From Nitrospira defluvii (GTDB lineage Bacteria; Nitrospirota; Nitrospiria; Nitrospirales; Nitrospiraceae), in NCBI GenBank assembly GCA_016199015.1, contig JACQHN010000072.1, positions 1-12,571 of the forward strand: 12,571 bases of DNA. The letters are read 5' to 3'. The position numbers and the translations under genes were made by a program. Below are positions 6,460 through 12,571 of the stretch, piece by piece. Each line of letters begins with the position of its first letter. Positions within the stretch are counted from its first letter, which is position 1. The notes beneath the pieces were generated by a model. The model did no database searches and was not told the DNA's origin. It saw only the letters and a list, made by a program, of their open reading frames with translations.

Positions 6460-7404
6460 TCAGCGCTTGATAACCACGTCCCGTACGACTTTTCCGCTCG
6501 GGCCAAAGGGTTTTTGCGGCTTGCCATTCAATTCGGCGCGGACGCCCCCGGCGTTGCCGAGCGTGACGGTAAACTGGTCCTGCGCTTTCCACTGAGCTTT
6601 TTCGCCCGGACGCAACAACGCTTCTTGGGGACTGCCTGCGTCGACCTGAACCACGACCCAGCTCAACTCGGTCGCATCAAGGTCGAGCACCAGCGGGCCA
6701 TCAGACCCGGCAGGGCCGTTCACCGACAGGCCTGCAAGGGGACCATCGGATCCCATCGATGGGGGAGATTGAGCGGGAACAGCGTCCGGCTGTACCGGCG
6801 TCTTGGCCACTGCGGCAGGAGCGGGAGACAACGGGGCCCGCACTTTTTCCTGTGCCGACATCGAAGGAGCAGCTGCCGGCTCAATCGGCTTGGTCATTGG
6901 CGCAATGGGAGGCGGAAGCTCCAACCCCTGGCGCGATGGCGACTCGCGCGCATCCTTGCCGAACGGCGCGCTTTTCTTGCTGGGCGGCGGAGCATCCGAC
7001 CCAGATCGCCGCACAAGAGTTGAGGACTGCTCGCGGCTCAGCAAGAAAATCAGCGTCGCAATGGCCACCGCAATGGCAATACCAACCGCTTTGCGGTTGG
7101 CCTTCCGACGCCGCGCCTCTTCCACCTGCCGTTGTCTCAGCCGTTCTCGTTCGCCCTGCTTTTCATAAAACGCTCCGGCGGACTGAACGAATCGATGAAT
7201 GGCATCTTCCTCATCCAACCCCAGAGAGCGTGCATAGGACCGGACAAACCCGCGAGCAAATACCTGATCGGGCAATTTGGCGAAATTTCCCTCTTCAAGC
7301 GCTTGGACGAAGTCCGTGCGGATGCGGGTCTTCGAGGCCACCTCGTCGACGGTCAGCCCTTTCGTCTCACGCACCTGTCGAAAAAATTCACCCACTGATT
7401 CCAT
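6460..7404 (-). CDS. rodZ: RodZ-like membrane protein: HTH domain, one membrane span, DUF4115 domain
   Basis: The protein has 314 residues, close to the usual RodZ length. An N-terminal Cro/C1-type helix-turn-helix (HTH_25, residues about 3-70) includes LRD-like LTVDEVASKTRI, GNFAKLPDQVFARGFVRSYA and LGLDEED. A basic stretch (88-104) then precedes a single membrane helix (about 106-122). A linker rich in Pro, Ala and Ser runs to about 235, and a C-terminal periplasmic beta domain of the DUF4115 type follows (about 238-314: TELSWVVVQVDAGS, LRPGEKAQWKAQDQFTVTLG, KVVRDVVIKR). In rod-shaped bacteria RodZ links MreB to the elongation machinery. The positive-inside charge pattern puts the helix-turn-helix in the cytoplasm. 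It is the last gene of the operon, nine bases after the TPR lipoprotein stop codon; a pilF-type gene beside rodZ is also seen in Gammaproteobacteria. The ribosome binding site (GGCGGA) is weak. Confidence 0.88.
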   Translation of the reverse strand: MESVGEFFRQVRETKGLTVDEVASKTRIRTDFVQALEEGNFAKLPDQVFARGFVRSYARSLGLDEEDAIHRFVQSAGAFYEKQGERERLRQRQVEEARRRKANRKAVGIAIAVAIATLIFLLSREQSSTLVRRSGSDAPPPSKKSAPFGKDARESPSRQGLELPPPIAPMTKPIEPAAAPSMSAQEKVRAPLSPAPAAVAKTPVQPDAVPAQSPPSMGSDGPLAGLSVNGPAGSDGPLVLDLDATELSWVVVQVDAGSPQEALLRPGEKAQWKAQDQFTVTLGNAGGVRAELNGKPQKPFGPSGKVVRDVVIKR

Positions 7405-7413
7405 GGTTTCCGC

Positions 7414-8112
7414 CTATGGTTTGAGCTTGCCGAGCAATTCTTGCGCTGCGGCTGCCTGTTCTCCGCTCTTATCCAACGTCGAGACCTTCGAGAGAGCCTC
7501 GCGGGCCCGTGCATCGAAGCCGAGCTTGTGATACACGCGCGCCAACTCCAACTGCAGCATCGCGGGAGGCACATTCGGCGGCGTGACGGTCGTCGCGTCT
7601 TCCAAGGCCTCCATCGCTCCCTGCAGATCGCCCTCATGCATCAAGGCCTTGCCCAAGTGATACCGTGCCAGATCCGGCGTCGAATACAATGGATTACTCA
7701 GAGCCTGGCGGTAGGCCGCAATCGCCTCTTTCCAACGATCCTGATTCACCAACACTTGCCCGAGATAGGTGTGCGCCTCGGCATAGTCGCCGTCGATGCG
7801 AATCGCCTCCCGGAAGGCGTCTTCGGCCAATTTGAATCGTCCCTGCGAGGAATAGATATGCCCCAAGCCATAGTGCGCTTCCTTGTTGTCAGGGTTCAGC
7901 TTCACGGCTTTTTGAAAGGACACATAGGCCTGCTGTTGATCGGAATTCAGTCGAGCGATCCCCTCCTGGTAGAACCCTTTCGACTTGCGCAGGTTCTCTT
8001 CGTTGGCGCAACCGGAGAACACACAGAGCCCCAGCAGCAGCAGAATCCAACGGGCACCCCCGCCGTGCACTCTTTGCACCCATCGATCCCGAACTGGATG
8101 ACTTGCGATCAT
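7414..8112 (-). CDS. TPR lipoprotein resembling PilF/PilW
   Basis: The protein has 232 residues. After an unusually long, basic N region (1-22), the hydrophobic segment WILLLLGLCVF leads to FSGC, with the lipidated Cys35. Ala at the next position suggests outer-membrane sorting. Five tetratricopeptide repeats follow, at about 43-76, 77-110, 111-144, 147-180 and 183-216; examples are AYVSFQKAVKLNPDNKEAHY and AEDAFREAIRIDGDYAEAHT. TPR lipoproteins of the PilF/PilW/Tgl type help assemble the type IV pilus secretin. The position beside rodZ supports this, but no pilus gene is visible here, so the pilus role is inferred. The ATG overlaps the sugar kinase stop as ATGA, and GAGGA lies nine bases upstream. 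GTG codons at residues 14 and 16 are alternative starts that would give a more ordinary signal peptide. Confidence 0.85.
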   Translation of the reverse strand: MIASHPVRDRWVQRVHGGGARWILLLLGLCVFSGCANEENLRKSKGFYQEGIARLNSDQQQAYVSFQKAVKLNPDNKEAHYGLGHIYSSQGRFKLAEDAFREAIRIDGDYAEAHTYLGQVLVNQDRWKEAIAAYRQALSNPLYSTPDLARYHLGKALMHEGDLQGAMEALEDATTVTPPNVPPAMLQLELARVYHKLGFDARAREALSKVSTLDKSGEQAAAAQELLGKLKP

Positions 8113-9026
8113 GCGCCAATGTCCTCGAAGTGAGTGAGCCGCTTGAACTCTTTGAATCGCGCCTCAATCTCTTTGTAATCTAGGATCCGCAATCGGTCAA
8201 GGCTAAAGGCCTCTACGGTAAACGAGGCCATGACGCTCCCGAAGATGATGGCTTGCCGCATCGCATCCGCTGACCGGTTTCCCGTCGCCGCCAAATACCC
8301 CAGAAATCCGCCGGCGAAGGTATCGCCCGCGCCGGTCGGATCCCGCACGTTATCCAGCGGGAAAGCCGGCGCGCCGAAGACGTGTTGCTCGTTGAACATC
8401 AGCACGCCATATTCCCCGCGCTTGACGATCAAGTGTTTGGGCCCTCGCGAGAGAATCTTCTTGGCCACCTTGACGAGATTCGTGTCCTCACCCAACGCCC
8501 GCGCTTCGCCGTCATTGATGATGAGGATGTCGATGTGTTGCAGCACGTTCCAGAGCGCGTCTCGCTTGCCATTGATCCAGAAATTCATCGTGTCGCAGGC
8601 AACCAAGGGCGGCCGCTTCACCTGCTGCAGCACATCGAGCTGCAACTCGGGATCGATGTTCCCCAAAAACAGCACGTCCGGCGAGGCGTATTGGGCGGGG
8701 ATCTTCGGACGAAAGGTCTCGAACACGTTCAGGCGGGTGTCGAGCGTCTGCGCTTCGTTCAATTGATGCGAATAGGCCCCTTTCCAACGAAACGTGGCGC
8801 CTGGCCGCCGCTCCAGCCCAGTCAAGTCGATCTTCCGGCTCTTGAGAAACGCGACATGTTGATCGGGAAAATCTTCTCCGACGACCGCGATGAGATCCAC
8901 ACTCGTGAAATAGCTGGCCGCTGTAGAGAAATAGGTCGCCGACCCCCCAAGGACCTCGGACACCTCACCAAACGGCGTGTTGACCGTGTCCAACGCGACC
9001 GACCCGACTACCAGTAACTTACCCAT
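8109..9026 (-). CDS. PfkB-family sugar/nucleoside kinase
   Basis: The protein has 305 residues, typical of the ribokinase/PfkB family, which phosphorylates a hydroxymethyl group of a sugar or nucleoside with ATP. The N-terminal part has GSVALD (8-13) and the glycine pair of the sugar site in VLGGSATYFSTAAS (25-38). INDGEARALG (170-179) is the family's central asparagine/glutamate motif, and DPTGAGDTFAGGFLGYL (229-245) is the signature with anion hole and catalytic base Asp235. The substrate cannot be read from sequence. The gene begins three bases after mtnP, which suggests a product of that pathway (a methylthioribose- or deoxyribose-type sugar) or adenosine. AGGTGAGG directly precedes the ATG. 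It ends in a 4-base overlap with the TPR lipoprotein gene. Confidence 0.9.
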   Translation of the reverse strand: MGKLLVVGSVALDTVNTPFGEVSEVLGGSATYFSTAASYFTSVDLIAVVGEDFPDQHVAFLKSRKIDLTGLERRPGATFRWKGAYSHQLNEAQTLDTRLNVFETFRPKIPAQYASPDVLFLGNIDPELQLDVLQQVKRPPLVACDTMNFWINGKRDALWNVLQHIDILIINDGEARALGEDTNLVKVAKKILSRGPKHLIVKRGEYGVLMFNEQHVFGAPAFPLDNVRDPTGAGDTFAGGFLGYLAATGNRSADAMRQAIIFGSVMASFTVEAFSLDRLRILDYKEIEARFKEFKRLTHFEDIGA

Positions 9027-9029
9027 GCC

Positions 9030-9929
9030 TCACCTGGTTCCTTTCCGCTTCCGCATATAGGGAGCGATTAAAAGATTCAATCGTCGCTTCGTCGAAGCCG
9101 GAATGTGATCCGGAGCGGTCACAATCGCGCTCCGGAGCGCCTGGTGGCACTCACAGGACCGATCGGGCGCCAGCGCCGGCACGACAGCCTTCAACAACTG
9201 TTTGGCGAGCGCGACGTTCTTGTGCAGCGTGGCTAAAATGGCCTCGACGGTCACGGCTTCTTCCGTCTCATGCCAGCAATCGTAATCCGTCGCCAGCGCC
9301 ACCGTCGCATAACACAGTTCCGCTTCACGCGCGAGCTTGGCTTCCGGCATGTTGGTCATGCCGATCACATCCACTCCCCACTGACGATACAGCCGAGACT
9401 CGGCCTTGGTCGAAAACTGAGGCCCCTCCATACAGACATAGGTCCCGCCACGCTGCAGACTGGCCCCCACGGACCGCCCCGCCTGCTCCAGCGCATCAGC
9501 CAACGATCGACATACTGGCTCAGCGAACCCCACATGCGCCACGAGGCCCTCGTCGAAAAACGTCGAGATTCGGCGTTTGGTGAGATCGATGAACTGATCC
9601 GGCAGCACCACATCCCCGGGGTGAATCGACTCCTTCATACTGCCGACGGCGCTGACGGAAATCACTTGCGTCACACCTACCGATTTGAGTGCATAAATGT
9701 TCGCACGGTAGTTGATGCTGCTGGGATTGGTCCGATGCCCACGACCGTGGCGAGAGAGAAACGCGACCCGGACGCCACCCAACATGCCCACGACAAGCGC
9801 ATCCGAGGGCGCGCCGAACGGTGTACGCACGCGCACCTCGCGGACCTTTTCCAACCCGTCAATGTTGTACAACCCACTGCCGCCGATAATGCCGATTGCG
9901 GGCTGAGCGGGTTTTTTCGAGCCTGTCAT
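9030..9929 (-). CDS. mtnP: S-methyl-5'-thioadenosine phosphorylase
   Basis: The protein has 299 residues. It cleaves methylthioadenosine with phosphate into adenine and 5-methylthioribose-1-phosphate in the cytoplasm, recycling the by-product of polyamine synthesis and other SAM-dependent reactions. Family landmarks in order are GIIGGSGLY (13-21), SRHGRGHRTNPS (59-70, phosphate binding), NYRANIYAL (73-81), SAVGSM (93-98), MEGPQFSTKAE (167-177), GMTNMPEAKLAREAELCYA (190-208) and the purine-site segment TDYDCWHE (214-221). The Asp pair there favours MTA phosphorylase over guanosine/inosine phosphorylase. A CxC motif (C259, C261) near the C terminus resembles that described in thermophilic archaeal MTA phosphorylases. 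The ATG overlaps the miaA stop as ATGA, so the two are probably translationally coupled. Confidence 0.95.
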   Translation of the reverse strand: MTGSKKPAQPAIGIIGGSGLYNIDGLEKVREVRVRTPFGAPSDALVVGMLGGVRVAFLSRHGRGHRTNPSSINYRANIYALKSVGVTQVISVSAVGSMKESIHPGDVVLPDQFIDLTKRRISTFFDEGLVAHVGFAEPVCRSLADALEQAGRSVGASLQRGGTYVCMEGPQFSTKAESRLYRQWGVDVIGMTNMPEAKLAREAELCYATVALATDYDCWHETEEAVTVEAILATLHKNVALAKQLLKAVVPALAPDRSCECHQALRSAIVTAPDHIPASTKRRLNLLIAPYMRKRKGTR

Positions 9930-10957
9930 GCAGTCGATTCCGTTTCCATTGTGAGCGACGTTGGCGATCCGGCCACCGGCCCTCGGTTATGTAACTCCCC
10001 CACAAACGTCTGAACCGTTTCGAAGAGGCGCCCGGCCACCAGGTCCGGACTGTCTTGCGCATTGAGTGACCACCAGCGCAGGCCCGGCTCCTTCCGAAAC
10101 CACGTCAGCTGGCGTTTCGCGAAGTGTCTGGTATCACGCTTCAAGAGGCGACGCGCTTCGGCCTGATCGTATTCGCCTGCCAGATATCCGGCGATCTGGC
10201 GGTACCCCAATCCCTTCATAGCGCCTAACTCCCGCCCATAACCTTTGGCCAACAGTTGTACGGTTTCTTCCACGACGCCACGCTGAAACATCTCGTCTAC
10301 CCGCTCGTCGATTTTGCGGTAGAGACATTCACGATCCCGAATCAACCCGATCATCAACAGTGAGAAAGGTTGCTCTGAAAAACGATGCTGCCGCTGCATC
10401 TCCGACAGGCGGCACCCCGATAAATGGTGCACTTCCAGCGCCCGCACGATCTTGACCTCGTCATGCGGATGGAGCCGCTCTGCCAGTTCTGGATCAATAC
10501 GCCTCAGTTCACCGTGGAGAAAATGCCGTCCCTGCGTCCTCGCTTCCTGCAACAACAACGCGCGGTAGGCCTGATCTGCAGGCGGGGCATCGCAGAGTCC
10601 ATGGATGAGCGTCCGGACATACAGCCCGGTGCCACCGACTATCAGAGGCAGTCGTCGTTCGCCATAGAGCCGTTCGATCTCCTGCAGGGCGAGTTGACGA
10701 TAGTCCCCGGCATTGAAGGATTCGTCGGGATCGACCAGATCGATGAGCCGGTGAGGCACCCTTCCCCGCCGCTCCAGCGTGGGCTTGTCGGTGGCAACGT
10801 CCATCCCGCGATAGACCTGGCGCGAATCCGCGGTCAACACCTCCGTGTCCAGCGCACAGGCCAGCCGAAGTCCGATGTCGCTTTTCCCCACCGCCGTCGG
10901 ACCGACCAACACCACCAGCGGCCGCGAAGCCAAGACCGATTCTGACAGCCGGACCAT
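9926..10957 (-). CDS. miaA: tRNA dimethylallyltransferase
   Basis: The protein has 343 residues. MiaA adds a dimethylallyl group to N6 of adenosine 37 in tRNAs that read codons beginning with U. The P-loop is GPTAVGKS (19-26). It is followed by TADSRQVYRGMDVATDKPT, HRLIDLVDPDESFNAGDY and the VGGTGLYVRTLIHG segment, and the later motifs include GLGYRQIAGYL and RDTRHFAKRQLTWFR. Length is normal for the family. The frame is open 25 codons further upstream to an ATG at 11032, but that would lie inside mutL. The chosen ATG has AGGGAG nine bases before it and starts just ahead of the P-loop strand, so it is preferred. It lies 19 bases after the mutL stop; mutL-miaA order is also found in E. coli. 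The hfq gene that follows miaA there is replaced here by mtnP. Confidence 0.96.
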   Translation of the reverse strand: MVRLSESVLASRPLVVLVGPTAVGKSDIGLRLACALDTEVLTADSRQVYRGMDVATDKPTLERRGRVPHRLIDLVDPDESFNAGDYRQLALQEIERLYGERRLPLIVGGTGLYVRTLIHGLCDAPPADQAYRALLLQEARTQGRHFLHGELRRIDPELAERLHPHDEVKIVRALEVHHLSGCRLSEMQRQHRFSEQPFSLLMIGLIRDRECLYRKIDERVDEMFQRGVVEETVQLLAKGYGRELGAMKGLGYRQIAGYLAGEYDQAEARRLLKRDTRHFAKRQLTWFRKEPGLRWWSLNAQDSPDLVAGRLFETVQTFVGELHNRGPVAGSPTSLTMETESTA

Positions 10958-10976
10958 GCGGTTCCGCTCCCTCTCC

Positions 10977-12571
10977 CTACGCGCGGTCGAACATGCGGGC
11001 CAGTTCGTCGGCCGACAGACGGAACGCCACACGCCGGCCGTGCGGACAGGTCATGATGAGGCCCTCCGCCACCCAGTCCTGCACTAATTGCTTGATCTCT
11101 GGCAGCGCCATAGCCCGGCCCGCCCGCACGGCCCCATGGCAGGCCAGTGACGCCAGAATGGGCTTCACTTTCGTTTCAAGGGAGGAGATCGAATCCCACT
11201 GCTCCAGATCATCGATCAGATCTTGCACGAGCGCGGCCAGATCGGTATGTCCCAGCATGACCGGCAGGCTGCGGATGAGAAACGACGAAGGTCCGAATGG
11301 CTCGATCAGCAAGCCAAGCCGTTCCAACTCTGCCAGGTGGCGCTGGAGAATGAGGGCCTGCTGAACCGGCAGCTCCAACGGCTCCGGCAACAACAGCGGT
11401 TGTGACGGCAAACTGCGGCCTTGCCACGCTCGCCACACACGTTCAAACAACACCCGCTCATGCGCCGTATGTTGATCGATCACCTGGAGCTCGGTTCCTA
11501 CCTGCGCGATCAGAAACGTGCGGCTCATCTGCCCTAATGGAAAAATCTCCAGCGGGACAGGAGAGTCGTAGGGCCTCGCTGCCTCCCTGGCAAAGGAGAT
11601 TTGAGTATCGGCCGATGCGGTCGAAGCAACACGATTGGTCGAGCTGACGATCAGTCGGTCCTGCTCGACGCCTCCTTCAACGGCGCCACCCTCACGATGG
11701 GAGGGGACGACGGATGAGGCGTGGCCGCTCAGCTGCGCATGGGCGGAACCGGCCATCGAAGCCTCAACCTGGGCGCGACCGAGTGCATGGCGCACCGCCG
11801 AGCGAACAAGTTGATGCACCTGTTCCGTATCGGCAAACCGTACCTCGCGTTTGGTCGGATGCACATTCACGTCGACCCGGTGAGGCTCGACATCAAGAAA
11901 GAGCACAAAGAGCGGAACATGCCCCTTGGCGAGAAACGAACTGTACCCATCGATGACCGCGTGTTGTACAGTGCTATTCTTGATCGGCCGGCGATTGACG
12001 AATAATTCCTGCGGAGTCCGTCCGGCACGTGCCCGCACCGGATCGATGATGAAGCCTTTGACGGACAGACCGTTTCGTTCGGTCTCAACGGCCAAGGCCC
12101 GATCGCCGAATACCGCGCGATATATCTGTAATACACGATCGCGATGCGAGGACACGCCGGGAAAATTGAACACCTCATACCCATTGTGAATCAGGCGAAC
12201 CTGCACCTGCGGCCAAGCTAAGCCGGCCTGCTGCACTGCGTGGCTGATATGGGAAAACTCGGTCGTGGTGGACTTGAGAAACTTCTTGCGGGCCGGCGTG
12301 TTGTAGAAGAGCTCTGAGACTTCGATCGACGTGCCGGGAATGGCCGCCGCATCCTCCACCCGGCTTCTCGTCCCCCCCGTGAGCCAGAGTTGCGTCCCCA
12401 CTTGTTCATGCCGAGCCACCGTCGTCAGTCGGACTTTGGACACGGCTGCAATACTCGGTAACGCCTCCCCGCGAAACCCCATTGTGCGAATGGCACTGAG
12501 CTGCTGGTCTGATTGCAATTTACTGGTGGCATGCCGTTCGAAGGCCAAACAGGCGTCGGCGCGCGACATGC
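10977..12571 (-). CDS. mutL: DNA mismatch repair protein MutL (5' end outside the window)
   Basis: About 530 residues are visible. Roughly the first 65 residues of a normal MutL, including the start of the ATPase domain, lie beyond the right edge. The visible part begins inside GHKL motif II (MSRADACLAFERHATSK) and continues with motif III (TMGFRGEALPSIAAVS, 29-44), LFYNTPARKKFLK (87-99), LFVNRRPIKN (189-198) and DVNVHPTKREVRF (233-245). A linker of about 80 residues rich in Ala, Ser, Gly and His leads to the dimerisation/endonuclease domain (about 338-530). There DQHTAHERVLFE (365-376), ACHGAVRAG (476-484) and CPHGRR (508-513) correspond to the metal-binding endonuclease motifs DQHA(x)2E(x)4E, ACR and CPHGRP. 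This points to the nicking type of MutL used where no MutH exists. Thr replaces Ala in the first motif. Numbering counts from the visible Met. Confidence 0.96.
   Translation of the reverse strand, partial: MSRADACLAFERHATSKLQSDQQLSAIRTMGFRGEALPSIAAVSKVRLTTVARHEQVGTQLWLTGGTRSRVEDAAAIPGTSIEVSELFYNTPARKKFLKSTTTEFSHISHAVQQAGLAWPQVQVRLIHNGYEVFNFPGVSSHRDRVLQIYRAVFGDRALAVETERNGLSVKGFIIDPVRARAGRTPQELFVNRRPIKNSTVQHAVIDGYSSFLAKGHVPLFVLFLDVEPHRVDVNVHPTKREVRFADTEQVHQLVRSAVRHALGRAQVEASMAGSAHAQLSGHASSVVPSHREGGAVEGGVEQDRLIVSSTNRVASTASADTQISFAREAARPYDSPVPLEIFPLGQMSRTFLIAQVGTELQVIDQHTAHERVLFERVWRAWQGRSLPSQPLLLPEPLELPVQQALILQRHLAELERLGLLIEPFGPSSFLIRSLPVMLGHTDLAALVQDLIDDLEQWDSISSLETKVKPILASLACHGAVRAGRAMALPEIKQLVQDWVAEGLIMTCPHGRRVAFRLSADELARMFDRA

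Noticed and set aside
6400..6460. tRNA-like segment with GGTTCGTATCC on the minus strand
   Set aside because: No matching acceptor 5' strand, anticodon arm or D arm is present at the right distances.
10958..11032. Longer miaA reading frame starting inside mutL
   Set aside because: The extra 25 residues are not part of MiaA, and a good ribosome binding site precedes the ATG at 10957.

Overview
The window is GC-rich, densely coded bacterial chromosome. Gene content and protein style (a small secreted class I cytochrome c, a caspase-fold lipoprotein, and a mutL-miaA-mtnP-pfkB-TPR-rodZ string) would fit Nitrospira or another Nitrospirota member. That placement is an inference from gene style, not from a marker gene. 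I see no insertion sequence, integrase, CRISPR array, tRNA or rRNA, and no stretch whose base use stands out. The window looks like vertically inherited sequence with one lineage-specific part on the left.

Left part (1-3372, minus strand): a NodU/CmcH-type carbamoyltransferase overlaps by 11 bases a polytopic membrane protein that resembles GT-C glycosyltransferases. Downstream, a third gene seems to start at base 37 and run off the left edge. Its Shine-Dalgarno sequence and ATG are embedded in two tandem hairpins. Together these suggest decoration of a surface glycan or other secreted product.

Middle (3373-6459): a 164-base divergent intergenic region separates the carbamoyltransferase from a plus-strand lipoprotein of 618 residues. 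This protein ends in a caspase-like (peptidase C14) domain in which both catalytic residues appear to be replaced (His to Gln, Cys to Thr), while an EF-hand-like loop is kept. Convergent to it is a single-gene unit for a secreted monohaem cytochrome c, with a near-consensus sigma70 promoter, a strong ribosome binding site and a classic intrinsic terminator. The stretch 6183-6459 holds no convincing gene.

Right part (6460-12571, minus strand): a tightly packed operon reads mutL (5' end outside the window), miaA, mtnP, a PfkB-family sugar kinase, a PilF/PilW-like TPR lipoprotein and rodZ. Gaps run from a 4-base ATGA overlap to 19 bases, so translational coupling is likely. It joins mismatch repair, tRNA A37 prenylation, methylthioadenosine salvage and cell-envelope/shape functions. 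The mutL-miaA and pilF-rodZ adjacencies are also known from Proteobacteria. The mtnP-pfkB pair between them is the less usual part.
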